Below are positions 34,311 to 43,621 of a stretch of 64,000 nt of DNA, piece after piece; position 1 is the stretch's first letter; every line of letters begins with the position of its first letter. The stretch covers positions 1 through 64,000 of the forward strand of contig WQZB01000007.1 of the NCBI GenBank assembly GCA_009780955.1, given 5' to 3'. Origin of the DNA: Polyangiaceae bacterium. GTDB taxonomy: Bacteria; Myxococcota_A; Polyangia; Polyangiales; Polyangiaceae. Under the pieces are notes generated by a model. The model searched no databases. It was not told the DNA's origin and was given only the letters and a program-made list of their open reading frames with translations. Position numbers and translations under genes: made by a program.

Positions 34311-37040
34311 ATGCGTCGGCTGACTCAAAGACAAAGTGCGCTGGTGGTGGCGATTGCGTTCAGCATCGCGTGCAGCGGCGGCAAACCCACTGCTCAAACG
34401 CCACAAGTCGCGGGCACTTCGCCGCCGCGCAAGACTCCTACTTTACCGGAACCTGTCACCGATTACCTTATCGCCTCCATCGGCGAGCGCACAATTGGGC
34501 CTTTTTTGGCGCGAAAGTCCGATGGGGTCGCTCTCGTTGCATGGGTGACGGCAGCGGAAGGACGCAGCCGGCGCATCCTTGCGACTCTCCTTGAACCGAA
34601 TGGCGAGCCGCGTGGTCCAGAAACAGTGCTTGCCAACGCAGGCATCGAAACGAACATGCTGATCGTCCGCCCGTCGCGCGGGCCGTCACCCGGGTTTGTG
34701 GTGGCGTGGACAACACTCACCGATCGAGGCGAAGCGTTGTGGGCCCTATCGGTCAGTAGCGACGGCGCGGCGCGCGGCAAGCCGGTGGAGCTCGCACGCA
34801 CCAGCGACACCATCGTTTGGGTCGATGTTGTCCCGACCGATGCGGGCGCAACATGCTTATGGGCAGAAGAAACACACGCCGGCGATGCGAACGTCATGGC
34901 AGCGGCGCTCGACACCGACGGCAAAGTTCGCGGCGCGCCTGCGCGTGTTGCTCGCGGAGTTACCGGATGGCACGCCGTCGAGCTGCCTGGCGGTCTTGGG
35001 CTTTCTACGGTTTCCGCACCGCCAACGCGGACGAGCAGCTCGGGTGACCAGACGAACCACGCGGGCCACGCGGCTGACGGGCGCGGCGGTATGCTCTCGT
35101 TCGTAAGACTCGATGCCGACGCGCGCGCGGTCGGTGCGCCAGTCACGATTGCCGACAGTCCCACGGTGAGCGGCGACATGGAGGTCGTTCGCATTGGCGA
35201 TCGGCTTCTGTTTGCGTGGACCTGTCGCACGACCGACGAGCCATTCGTCGCCGCAGCTTTCGTCGATGAGCATGGTGCGGTCGCTCCACTAGGCAAGATT
35301 GTTGAAGCGCGCGGGGGTGCGTCACTCGTCGGGCTTGCGTCGGGTCCTTCGGGCGCGGCTCTCATGTGGGAATCGCCAACGCGCCGCATCGCTGATTCGC
35401 GTCATGTGCATATTGCACGCATCAATGGGCGAGGGGAACTCGAGCAGCTCGACGAGCTCGAAACAAAGTCCTTGTCGCTCGAAACCCAGGGCCGAGCACC
35501 ACCTGAAATCGTAGCTGCCGGCTCGGGGTTCGCGGTTCTCGCTACAGCGCGCGATTGCAACGCTACTTCGCCGGCGTGTGCCGACGCATCCTTCGTTCCA
35601 ACGCTCGTTCGCATTGACGACAATGGGCGTGCCGTGCAGCGCGAGCCGCTGACGTTCGGCTCGGACCCTGCGTCCATGAGCTGGGGTGTCACGTGTGACA
35701 ACGACCGTTGCCTTGCTCTTGCTGCTTCGGGAAGTGCGCCCGATGTGCGCGTTCGCGTGGCCTCGGTCCGTTCGCGCGTGAATCTGCAGCCCGAGCCCGT
35801 GCGCAAGCAAGCACACCCTCTGGACGGTCCACGCCTGGTGGATCTTACGGCGGTCGTAACCGGTGAGACGGTGGTCGACTTCGCGACGATGCGTATCGGC
35901 GATGCGACCATGATCGCAACCCTTGCGGTGCGCCCTGAAACACGCGGCGCGCATGGCGCGCAATCGGTCAAAGGTTCTCGTGGCGATCGTGACGAGGAGC
36001 GGTCGCCCACGCTCACGCTCGCAACGCGCATCCTTGACGCCGCCGGTGTCACAAGTGCGCCCGTTGTGCTGTCGCCGCGCGCGACGGCTGCGGGTGGCGT
36101 CGCGATTGCGCCGGCAGCCGGCGACGGTGGCGTCGTGGCATGGGTGGCACGCGAAAGTGGCAATTCTTCCGTGCATATTGCACGCATCGATGCGCGCGGC
36201 AAGCGCACCCGCGATGTCAAGCTCACGACAACGAAGACCGATGCAAGCAACGTGGCGATTGCGAAGGTCAGCTCGGGGTGGATTGTTGCCTGGGTTGACA
36301 GTCGCGATGGCAACGCCGAAGTGTACGCCACGAAGGTCGGTCCTAGCCTTCGTCGTATTGCGCGCGACGAGCGGATCACGAGCGCGCCCGGCGACGCAAG
36401 CGATCTCGCTATCGTTGCGCGAGGGGATCTCGTTTGGCTTGCTTGGGCGGACTCTCGCGAGAGTCCGAATCGCGGCATGGCGGACATCTACGCGTGTGCA
36501 ATTCGAGCGAGCGACGCCAAGCGCGCCGTCGCCGAGCAGCGCCTTCTTGCGACAGTGGCACATTCGCGCACGCCCAAGCTCGCACTTGCTGGTCCTCCTG
36601 GTAATGGCGTTCACATCGCGTGGATCGAAGAAGCACCCCTTGGTGTCGAGACACCAAGCTCTAGCGGTTATGGCGCTATGTGGACAACACTCGATGGGGA
36701 TGGCAAGCTCATGCGTAACCCAACCAAGCTGCCATTCGGCGGCGATGGTGACGGCGCAGCAACGGCTGTCGCTATCGACACAAGCACATCCTCATTGCAC
36801 GCTATCATTGCCAGAAGCACGCAAGACACCGTCGCCCTTGATTCCGTTGACTTATCATCCTCGGTTCCGCAAGGCTTTCCAATGGTTACGCTTGATGGCC
36901 CGCCCTCGCTCGACGTCGCGTTAGTCCTTGATGGCAATGTCATCTACTTCAACGACAGCGGGCCGTCCGGCGCCGCCAACGCCAGCAAAGCCAACAAAAC
37001 CGCCGGTCGCGTCCGTATGGCAACGCTAAAGTGGCGTTGA
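34311..37040 (+). CDS. Large predicted lipoprotein with beta-propeller-like repeats
   Basis: From ATG 34311 the 909-residue product has a lipoprotein signal (MRRLTQRQSALVVAIAFSIA followed by lipobox Cys, SIA-C). The rest is rich in repeated units of the form 'WV-x-SRDGNAEVYATKV' or 'AWADSRESPNRGMADIYACAI', with about 50-60 residues between Trp-containing beta strands. This suggests one or two multi-blade propellers, as in sialidase- or TolB-like folds. The protein should be anchored on the outer or inner membrane facing the periplasm or surface. No catalytic residues are recognisable. It is 4 bp downstream of the SprT-like gene and probably co-transcribed. Function is unknown. Confidence 0.7.
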   Translation: MRRLTQRQSALVVAIAFSIACSGGKPTAQTPQVAGTSPPRKTPTLPEPVTDYLIASIGERTIGPFLARKSDGVALVAWVTAAEGRSRRILATLLEPNGEPRGPETVLANAGIETNMLIVRPSRGPSPGFVVAWTTLTDRGEALWALSVSSDGAARGKPVELARTSDTIVWVDVVPTDAGATCLWAEETHAGDANVMAAALDTDGKVRGAPARVARGVTGWHAVELPGGLGLSTVSAPPTRTSSSGDQTNHAGHAADGRGGMLSFVRLDADARAVGAPVTIADSPTVSGDMEVVRIGDRLLFAWTCRTTDEPFVAAAFVDEHGAVAPLGKIVEARGGASLVGLASGPSGAALMWESPTRRIADSRHVHIARINGRGELEQLDELETKSLSLETQGRAPPEIVAAGSGFAVLATARDCNATSPACADASFVPTLVRIDDNGRAVQREPLTFGSDPASMSWGVTCDNDRCLALAASGSAPDVRVRVASVRSRVNLQPEPVRKQAHPLDGPRLVDLTAVVTGETVVDFATMRIGDATMIATLAVRPETRGAHGAQSVKGSRGDRDEERSPTLTLATRILDAAGVTSAPVVLSPRATAAGGVAIAPAAGDGGVVAWVARESGNSSVHIARIDARGKRTRDVKLTTTKTDASNVAIAKVSSGWIVAWVDSRDGNAEVYATKVGPSLRRIARDERITSAPGDASDLAIVARGDLVWLAWADSRESPNRGMADIYACAIRASDAKRAVAEQRLLATVAHSRTPKLALAGPPGNGVHIAWIEEAPLGVETPSSSGYGAMWTTLDGDGKLMRNPTKLPFGGDGDGAATAVAIDTSTSSLHAIIARSTQDTVALDSVDLSSSVPQGFPMVTLDGPPSLDVALVLDGNVIYFNDSGPSGAANASKANKTAGRVRMATLKWR

Positions 37041-37127
37041 CGGTGGCGTTTTCGCGGGCATTCAAGATTTTTTGTAGATTCTGTTCTTTTCACGCAACTG
37101 CTGCCAAATTCGGTCGACTGGTGAATT

Positions 37128-37673
37128 ATGGACAACAGTAACTCAATTTCAGCTCGCCCCGACGTCAGCATTGCCACTACCACCCCTCGCGTTACGCCCA
37201 CCCAACCGCGAACGCAGTTTAAAGAGGTGCTTTCTCAGTCGCTCGTGCGCAGCGCCGAAACGGCCATGAAAGTGCTTCCAGGCGCACCGCTCATGGCGGT
37301 GGCATTGCGCGGCGCCAGCGGCGCAGCTCCCTCAATTGGCGTACCACTCTCCGGAACCGGCAGTTCCATGTCGGTTCGTAGCGCAACTCCCGAAGGACCG
37401 GTCTCCCTGACCAACGCGTCAGCAACCACAACGGGCAGCAGCGTAGGTTCCACTCTTACCGGTTCGCTCTCGAGTGCAACCGGTGCAACAAACACGAGCA
37501 CCACCGGCTCTGGCAGCATCGAGTCGTCTCTTCAGCAGAGCCAAGAGATGAACCTCTATTATCTGCAGATCCAAGAAACCGTAAACCAACAGAATCGGTC
37601 GTTTACGACCGTTTCGAACGTCCTCAAGACCGAACACGACACGGTGAAGAACGCGATCGGCAATCTGCGCTGA
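37128..37673 (+). CDS. Small Ser/Thr/Ala-rich protein with C-terminal helix, function unknown
   Basis: The 181-residue protein has no signal peptide. The first ~130 residues are Ser/Thr/Gly/Ala-rich and disordered. The last ~45 form a predicted amphipathic helix (QEMNLYYLQIQETVNQQNRS, then VLKTEHDTVKNAIGNLR). A disordered start and a helical end without Cys or Trp is typical of substrates or rods of type III secretion or flagellar export, but no secretion gene is present and the resemblance is weak. It lies upstream of another small low-complexity protein, so the two may act together. Confidence 0.6.
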   Translation: MDNSNSISARPDVSIATTTPRVTPTQPRTQFKEVLSQSLVRSAETAMKVLPGAPLMAVALRGASGAAPSIGVPLSGTGSSMSVRSATPEGPVSLTNASATTTGSSVGSTLTGSLSSATGATNTSTTGSGSIESSLQQSQEMNLYYLQIQETVNQQNRSFTTVSNVLKTEHDTVKNAIGNLR

Positions 37674-37761
37674 ACGCTTCGTTTTCAACCCCGGCGTGTC
37701 CTGTATCGTGAAAACCTCGCGCACGCCTTGGTGTCTTTCTTGCGACGTAATGGAGATCCCA

Positions 37762-38154
37762 ATGGGTATCGACGGTGTTGGAAAAAATCCGGGGTTGCCG
37801 CCGACGGCAGGCGTGGGCACGGGCGCTGTTAGCTCGACCCACGCTCCGTCGCAGGCGTTCCAAGCCGAACGCACTGGCGAGACCTCCGAAACCACGGGCG
37901 CAGCGAGTACAGGCAGTGCAGGCAACGTTGGCGCTGCCAGCGCTAACTCACCGCTCGCAAGGCTACGTTCAGGCGAGATCGACGTAAATGGCTACGTCGA
38001 TCTCAAGGTTGAGGAAGCGACATCTGGGCTCAAAGGGCTTTCCGCGGACGAACTTGCCTTCATCAAAGGCGTGTTGCGCGACCAGACGGTAACCGATCCC
38101 GGGCTTGCCGATCTGACCCACATGGCAACGGGACAAATGCCCAAACCAGCATGA
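37762..38154 (+). CDS. Small Gly/Ser/Ala-rich protein with conserved C-terminal domain, function unknown
   Basis: From ATG 37762 (GGAG 6 bp upstream) the 130-residue product starts MGIDGVGKNPGLPP, has a low-complexity middle, and ends in a ~65-residue compact region. That region has RLRSGEIDVNGYVDLKVEEA, ELAFIKGVLRDQ and DPGLADLTHMATG. I recall small myxobacterial proteins that share this 'YLD-RV-A...LR-QL-TDP-L--L---ATG' end and have no assigned function. The upstream in-frame start at 37696 has no ribosome site. The esterase gene follows 25 bp later. Confidence 0.65.
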   Translation: MGIDGVGKNPGLPPTAGVGTGAVSSTHAPSQAFQAERTGETSETTGAASTGSAGNVGAASANSPLARLRSGEIDVNGYVDLKVEEATSGLKGLSADELAFIKGVLRDQTVTDPGLADLTHMATGQMPKPA

Positions 38155-38179
38155 TAGCTTGCATCGCGTGCAAGTCGCG

Positions 38180-39115
38180 ATGCCTCGACGTTCATTTCTC
38201 GCGGGTCTCGGGCTCGCGGCGTGCTCGCGGCGCAATCGAGCGGGCGCTGATGAGCCCGCGATTGCCGCGTCGTTGTCTCTTCCGCCAATGCCTGAAGCCG
38301 GCACTCCGCCGCTCGCGCGCGGTAAGGTCGGCACGCAAACCTGGATTTTCGACGGGGGCGGTCGCGCGATCGTCGTGGTCCCGGCGTGGGTAAAATCGTC
38401 CGAAAGGCTCCCAGTGCTTGTTGCGCTACATGGTCGCGGCGAAGCGCTCAAAGGACCTGAGCTCGGCGTTATGGGTTGGCCTCACGATTACGCGCTGCTT
38501 CGCGCCATCGAGCGGGTTTGCACGCCTCCTTTGACGTCGGACGACTTCGAGGGTTTCGTCGAAGCGCGCCATCTGAACGACACGAACAAGGCACTTGAGT
38601 CGCGGCCATTTCGCGGCCTCGTTGTTGTCTGTCCGTACTTGCCCGACATCGATATCCGCAAGCCCGCGCGCGTCCACGACTACGGCGAATACCTTTGGAA
38701 AAGCGTCATGCCGCGTGTGCAGCGCGAGCTACCAGTCCTTACCGCGCCAGCGTCAACAGGAATCGATGGCGTTTCACTCGGTGGCGCAGTTGCGCTGCGT
38801 GTTGGGCTCGAGTGGGCGTCCTTGTTTGGGGCCGTTGGCACGCTGCAGGCGGCCATCAGCGAAGATCAAATCAGTGAGCTATTGCAGCTCGTGGCGAGCG
38901 CACGCACCCAAAACCCGAAGGTAGCTCTCAGGCTTTTGACGAGCAAAGAAGATTATTTCCGCGTTGCCATCACGAAAATGTCGCGCGCGCTTCAGGCTCG
39001 CGGCATTGGCCATGACTTTGCCGATGTGCCGGGTCCGCATGACTACCCATTCAACCGCGGTCCGGGCGCGATCGAAATGCTTCTGTGGCATGATCGCATG
39101 CTTACCCATGACTGA
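38180..39115 (+). CDS. Alpha/beta-hydrolase, esterase-like, with Tat-type lipoprotein signal
   Basis: From ATG 38180 the 311-residue product begins MPRRSFLAGLGLAAC, which combines a twin-arginine motif (RRSFL) with a lipobox Cys, so a folded lipoprotein exported by Tat is likely. The body has LPVLVALHGRGE, RPFRGLVVVCPYLPD, the nucleophile elbow GVSLGG, and a C-terminal His in GPHDYPFNRG, matching the alpha/beta hydrolase fold (Fes/PHB-depolymerase-like esterases). The substrate is unknown. A TTG at 38159 would add seven residues. The stop codon TGA (39113-39115) is the first three bases of a family B repeat. Confidence 0.8.
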   Translation: MPRRSFLAGLGLAACSRRNRAGADEPAIAASLSLPPMPEAGTPPLARGKVGTQTWIFDGGGRAIVVVPAWVKSSERLPVLVALHGRGEALKGPELGVMGWPHDYALLRAIERVCTPPLTSDDFEGFVEARHLNDTNKALESRPFRGLVVVCPYLPDIDIRKPARVHDYGEYLWKSVMPRVQRELPVLTAPASTGIDGVSLGGAVALRVGLEWASLFGAVGTLQAAISEDQISELLQLVASARTQNPKVALRLLTSKEDYFRVAITKMSRALQARGIGHDFADVPGPHDYPFNRGPGAIEMLLWHDRMLTHD

Positions 39116-39145
39116 CCGCTTTCGATTGGACGCGATCTCTTCTCG
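39113..39145 (+). repeat. Family B repeat, long copy starting at a stop codon
   Basis: The copy begins TGACCGCTTTCGATTGGACG and ends CGATCTCTTCTCG. Its first three bases are the stop codon of the esterase gene. Confidence 0.8.
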
Positions 39146-39193
39146 GCGGGGCTCCCGTCGGCGCGTAGAACTTTGCTAACATACAAAAAATCT

Positions 39194-41908
39194 ATGGCCG
39201 ATGCCGGTCTCACGAAGGGAGCTTTCGGCCTACCCGGCGCATGGGTTCTGCCGCTCGACGTCCTGGCGCGCGATCCTGCTCTTGCCGATAGAAAAAATGT
39301 TGGCGGGAAAGCTTCGCGGCTTGCGTGGCTCAAGCGCCATGGTTTCCACGTGCCCGACACATGGGTCATTGCTGAGAAGGCTTTTGCGGCGGCTTTGCGT
39401 GAGCTTCCGCCGTCGTGCGAGCCGCGATCGCTTTTGCGCGCAGCCACCGGGAAAACCGTCTACGCCCGCGCGGCCGAGGCTCGCGAGCAGATCCTTGGGG
39501 CCAAGCTTCCACGGCAGCTCGAGATCGAGCTCGCGGATCTCTGGCGCGCGCTGGCAGCCGCTGCACCGTGGGGACTTGCCGTGCGCTCGAGCGCCACGTG
39601 CGAAGACGGCGCTATCGTATCCATGGCAGGCCTCGCCGAATCCATTCTTGGCGTGCGTGGCGACGAAGATCTCATTCAGGCAGTGCGGTGCGTCTGGGCG
39701 TCCATCGCCTCGGGCCGTGCGCTCGGCTACCTCGCGGCGCACGGCATTCGCGATGTCGGCATGGCCGTCGTTATTCAGCCCATGGTGCCGGCGTCGGCTG
39801 CAGGCGTCATGTTCACGCGCAAGCATGGCGGCCCGCGCGAGCGCATCATCAACGCGGGCTTCGGCCTCGGCTCGCCCGTTGTCGATGGCGTGACCACGCC
39901 CGACATGCTCCGCGTCGCCGCCGACGGCCGCGTGCTCAAGCAAACGATTGCGCGCAAGCAGCGGACGATCGTGGTTGGTGACAGCGGCCTCGTCGAGTGC
40001 GAGGCACCAAACCCTGACGCTCCCGCGCTCGAGCAAGCCACGATCGCCGAGCTTGCCGACATTGCCAGGCGCCTCGAGGCAATCGAAGACGTGCCGTGGG
40101 ATGTCGAATTTGCATGCGAGGCGCCGGCAGAGGGTGGGCAGGGCCGCGTGTGGCTTGTCCAGGTACGGCACGTCACCGGGCGCGGATATCCCGATGGCGG
40201 CGACGCGCACACGGTGTGGAGCCATGCAAACGTTGGCGAGGCGCTGCCAGGCGTAGCCACGCCATTCACGTGGTCGGTTGCTGGTGCGTACAGCGAATCG
40301 GGCTTCCGCAAGGCATTCGGAACGCTTGGCTGTTCGGTGCCGAAACACACGCGTCTCGTTGGCAACGTTTATGGGCGCTTTTATCTGAATCTCACCGAGT
40401 TCATGCGCATCGCGGCCCAGGTTCCATGGCTCGATCCTCAAACGCTCGTCGAGCTTGGCGGAGCCGCTGGTGGCCACGAGATCGCAAGCCAAGTCGGCAC
40501 GTCTCACAAAGGGTTTTACGCGCGGCTTCCATTGACCGCCACACGGCTTTTGCGCGAGCAGCTCCGGCTCGAGCAGCATGTGCTTCGCTTCGAAGCCGAA
40601 GCCGAACGGGCCTTCCGCCTGCACAGCGCGCTCGACCTCGCAATCCTTCCTGACGAGGGCGTAGCCAAGAAAATCCGCGACGTGCAAAAGCTGCTCGAGC
40701 GTACGGGCGACGTGATGCTGACTTGCGCATCGAGCTCGCTTGGTACGCACATCGTCTTGAAGAGCGTGCTCGCAGCGCGTGTCTCGCCAAACGAGGGAGA
40801 GCGTCTCGTGCACGACCTCACGCGCGGCATCCGCGATCTCGAGAGCGCACGGCCGGCGATTGGTGTGGCTCGCATCGTCAACCTTGCGCGTCGCGAGCCC
40901 GAGGCCGCCGCCGTGCTCGAGAGCGACGCTGCCACGGTCGCCGCTTTGCCCGACGGCCCGACCAAGCGCGCGCTGCTCGCGTTTCTCGATCTTTACGGCG
41001 ATAGGGTCGTTCGCGAGGCCGAGTTGTCGACACCGCGCTGGCAGGAAGATCCGCGGCCGGTGCTCGCGATGATCCGCGTTGCACTTCGTGGCCAAGAGCG
41101 CCAAGTCGAGTTGAAGATTGCTCGCGCAAAGGAAGAGGCGCATGCGTCGATGCAGGCTTTGCTCCCGCGCCTTAGCTTGGTCGAGCAAACGCTCGTGCGT
41201 CACCTGGTGACGCGTGCTCAGACAGCAGCGCGTCGGCGTGAGCAAATGCGTACGTGGGTGACGCGCGTGCTCGGCATGCTCCGCGAGGTTGCCCTTGACG
41301 CCGACAGGCGCATTTTGCGTCTTGTGCCCGATCTGGCGCGCGACTGGGCAGGCATTCGGGAGCAAGGCGCGCGCCGAGCGGCAATCCACACTGTGTTTTT
41401 TCTCACCATTGACGAAGTTGTCACGGCATTGCGCTGGTCGCGGACCGATCTCGCGCCACTCGTTCGTGCGCGTCGCGCCGAGTTCGCGCGCGATTGCGCA
41501 CGGCCCGATCCGCCGGCAACCTTCGTTGGTGCGCCGCCGTCCGTTCAGCTGCCGCCGTTGGGTGGCGATGTTTTGCATGGCATTGGTGCAAGTTCGGGCG
41601 TCGTCGAAGGACGTGCGCGTGTTCTGTTGTCGGTGTCGCACACGAGCGAGCTCGAACCTGGCGAGGTGCTCGTCGTGCACACCACCGATGTTGGCTGGAC
41701 GCCGCTTTTTTGCCTTGCAGCGGGCGTCGTGACCGAACTCGGCGGTCCGCTGAGCCATGCCGCCGTGGTGGCGCGTGAACTCGGTGTTCCGAGCGTTGTC
41801 AACGTCGACGGCGTGACGCGGGTTCTCAAAACGGGCGATCGTGTGCGGGTCGACGGCGATCGAGGCATTGTCGAACGGCTCGCGGCGATCGCGGCGAACG
41901 CGACATGA
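39194..41908 (+). CDS. PEP synthase / pyruvate phosphate dikinase-family enzyme (PEP-utilising)
   Basis: From ATG 39194 the 904-residue protein has an N-terminal ATP-grasp-type PPDK domain (NVGGKASRLAWLKRHGFHVP, AVRSSATCEDGAIVSMAGLA, VVIQPMVPASAAGVMFTR). A long helical middle follows. A C-terminal swivelling domain has the phospho-carrier His855 (ELGGPLSHAAVVARELGVPS). It lacks the separate pyruvate-barrel domain signature. PEP synthase, PPDK and rifampicin phosphotransferase share these two end domains; a phosphotransfer of this sort is likely, but the acceptor cannot be named. The stop overlaps the pseudouridine synthase start (ATGA, 41905-41908). Confidence 0.8.
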   Translation: MADAGLTKGAFGLPGAWVLPLDVLARDPALADRKNVGGKASRLAWLKRHGFHVPDTWVIAEKAFAAALRELPPSCEPRSLLRAATGKTVYARAAEAREQILGAKLPRQLEIELADLWRALAAAAPWGLAVRSSATCEDGAIVSMAGLAESILGVRGDEDLIQAVRCVWASIASGRALGYLAAHGIRDVGMAVVIQPMVPASAAGVMFTRKHGGPRERIINAGFGLGSPVVDGVTTPDMLRVAADGRVLKQTIARKQRTIVVGDSGLVECEAPNPDAPALEQATIAELADIARRLEAIEDVPWDVEFACEAPAEGGQGRVWLVQVRHVTGRGYPDGGDAHTVWSHANVGEALPGVATPFTWSVAGAYSESGFRKAFGTLGCSVPKHTRLVGNVYGRFYLNLTEFMRIAAQVPWLDPQTLVELGGAAGGHEIASQVGTSHKGFYARLPLTATRLLREQLRLEQHVLRFEAEAERAFRLHSALDLAILPDEGVAKKIRDVQKLLERTGDVMLTCASSSLGTHIVLKSVLAARVSPNEGERLVHDLTRGIRDLESARPAIGVARIVNLARREPEAAAVLESDAATVAALPDGPTKRALLAFLDLYGDRVVREAELSTPRWQEDPRPVLAMIRVALRGQERQVELKIARAKEEAHASMQALLPRLSLVEQTLVRHLVTRAQTAARRREQMRTWVTRVLGMLREVALDADRRILRLVPDLARDWAGIREQGARRAAIHTVFFLTIDEVVTALRWSRTDLAPLVRARRAEFARDCARPDPPATFVGAPPSVQLPPLGGDVLHGIGASSGVVEGRARVLLSVSHTSELEPGEVLVVHTTDVGWTPLFCLAAGVVTELGGPLSHAAVVARELGVPSVVNVDGVTRVLKTGDRVRVDGDRGIVERLAAIAANAT

Positions 41909-42933
41909 CGGCTCGTTTCAAGCGCTGGATCGTTCGGCCAGAAGACGGCGGGCGCGTTGTCGACATCCTTGCGAAAGTCGGCGAGCACCGAAGTGCCATC
42001 GCCGAGGGGCGAGTTTTTCTTGGCGCCAAACGAATCACGACAATGGACGCAAGGACGCGGCCTGGTGACGAGGTGCGCATTGGCGAAAAGCCCGGTGGTG
42101 CGAACAACGCTGTGGGCGATCGCGGCGATCGCGATGCGCTGCGAGCGCCAATTCTTTTCGTGAAAGACGGCGTGGTTGCATGCAACAAGCCCGCAGGGAT
42201 CCCCACAGTGCCCGATCACGTGGGCGCCTCTCATTCGCTCGTGGCGCTCATCGAGAAAGCCGCGACGACCGCGACGACCGCAACAGCCGCAAAAAATGCT
42301 TTCGTGTGCGCTTCCAATCTGCGCGTGACATCGCGTCTCGACCGCGATGTGAGCGGCGTCGTCCTTTTCGCCACCGATCCACGAGCTGCCATGCGATTGC
42401 ATAATGCACGTACATCCGGCCATTACGTACGAAGGTACGTTGCCATTGCAGCTCTTGGTGATCTCGCCGATGTTGCGCAAGGCAAAGGCTCGTGGACAGG
42501 CCCTATCGGGCGCGGGAAAACCGCGCGTCACCGAGCCGTTTTTGGCCCGGACGCCAAGCCCGCCCAAACGCACTGGAAAGTCGTCGCGTTCGCCGGCGCA
42601 AAAGCGCCTTTTGCGCTACTCGCCATTGAGCCCGTGACCGGCCGAACGCACCAGATCCGCGTTCACGCGAGCCATGCGGGTATGCCCCTCGTTGGAGATT
42701 CCGACTACGGCGGTGCGCGTCGGATCACCCTTTCCAACGGGCGCGTGATCGCGCTTTTTCGCATTGCGCTTCATGCGGCTCGCGTGACCGTTTCGTTTGA
42801 TAGCGGCGATGGGCTCGTGGCCGAGGCTCCAATTCCTGCTGATCTCGCACGCATATGGACCGAGCTTGGCGGTGCGGCCGAAGCGTGGGATACGGCTAGA
42901 TCGTGCGTGCTCGATTCTTCGCTGCCCGCGTGA
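41905..42933 (+). CDS. RluA-family pseudouridine synthase
   Basis: The 342-residue protein has an S4-like N-terminal part (RVVDILAKVGEHRSAIAEGR, then KRIT), followed by the catalytic domain: VVACNKPAGIPTVPDH and TSRLDRDVSGVVLF with catalytic Asp146. It then has IEPVTGRTHQIRVHASHAG and GDSDYGG, the classical RluA blocks. It isomerises a uridine in rRNA or tRNA; the site is unknown. The ATG overlaps the PEP-utilising gene's stop, so the two are translationally coupled although no pathway link is known. The next gene starts inside its 3' end. Confidence 0.9.
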   Translation: MTARFKRWIVRPEDGGRVVDILAKVGEHRSAIAEGRVFLGAKRITTMDARTRPGDEVRIGEKPGGANNAVGDRGDRDALRAPILFVKDGVVACNKPAGIPTVPDHVGASHSLVALIEKAATTATTATAAKNAFVCASNLRVTSRLDRDVSGVVLFATDPRAAMRLHNARTSGHYVRRYVAIAALGDLADVAQGKGSWTGPIGRGKTARHRAVFGPDAKPAQTHWKVVAFAGAKAPFALLAIEPVTGRTHQIRVHASHAGMPLVGDSDYGGARRITLSNGRVIALFRIALHAARVTVSFDSGDGLVAEAPIPADLARIWTELGGAAEAWDTARSCVLDSSLPA

Positions 42934-43547
42934 GCCTTCGATGTGGTTGCGTCGTGCTCGCAGGCTTTGGTGGCGGGCTTTTGGCGACGCTCGCATTCGG
43001 CGCAGAGGTCAATGCCGGGGCTGCGGTGTTCGCCGATGCAGCAGATGCTGGCAGCCGAGCGCCGTGGAGTGATGCAGGCGATGCGGGCGCCAGACGCGAT
43101 GCCGATGCGTCGAATTCGAAAATTGCGAAGATTGCGCCGGATCCTCCTGCGATGAAGGAGCGCGAGCAATGGGTTTTCGACCTGCGCTACGACCGAGGTG
43201 ACATCTACCTCGTAGCGATTCAGAAGCGCGACATGGGGGAGCCAGTGCTCACACCCAGGGTGATGGGGCGCTTCGCACTCGAGCTTTTTGAAGGGCCGAC
43301 CTTGATCGAGCGTGTCCGTTTCGATTTTCCAATGCTTGGCGTAACCGAGGCCCCAGACGCAGGAATGAAAACTCCACCGCGGTTCGAGCCCAAGCTAAAA
43401 ACGCGGATCGGCGTATTGTTTCCAGCCACAAAGCGGGGAACACGGCTCGAGCTGTGGGACCGCGCGCGTGACATGCGTTGGGTACTGCCTTGGCCACCGA
43501 AAGAAGGGCTAGCCACGGCCTACCGCCTCGACGCTGGATCTGATTGA
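42903..43547 (+). CDS. Predicted exported protein, function unknown
   Basis: The 214-residue product starts at GTG 42903, overlapping the pseudouridine synthase by 31 bp, and has a signal peptide (about 1-35, VVLAGFGGGLLATLAFGAEV). An Ala/Asp-rich stretch of ~45 residues follows, then a mainly beta domain with VFDLRYDRGDIYLVAIQKRD and LELWDRARDMRWVLPWPPKE. It lacks a lipobox; the Cys residues (14 and 16) are before the hydrophobic core. I do not recognise the family. The heavy Asp content in the linker resembles other myxobacterial secreted proteins. Confidence 0.6.
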   Translation: MRARFFAARVSLRCGCVVLAGFGGGLLATLAFGAEVNAGAAVFADAADAGSRAPWSDAGDAGARRDADASNSKIAKIAPDPPAMKEREQWVFDLRYDRGDIYLVAIQKRDMGEPVLTPRVMGRFALELFEGPTLIERVRFDFPMLGVTEAPDAGMKTPPRFEPKLKTRIGVLFPATKRGTRLELWDRARDMRWVLPWPPKEGLATAYRLDAGSD

Positions 43548-43621
43548 AGCGGGTTCAGACAACGCTGCCGTGTGATCCGAAGATCGTCCGCGCTGCACGG
43601 CCGTAAAAGCCAAAGATCGTC

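Noticed and set aside
35322-36614. 430-codon minus-strand open frame
   Set aside because: Antisense to the large lipoprotein gene; no domain seen.
37128-37673. Type III secretion needle or rod protein
   Set aside because: Only a general helical C-terminus supports it, and no secretion genes are nearby.
39230-41758. Very long open frame (about 840 codons) on the minus strand
   Set aside because: It lies entirely antisense to the PEP-utilising gene, whose domains are unmistakable. The antisense translation is His/Arg/Cys-rich with no recognisable domain.
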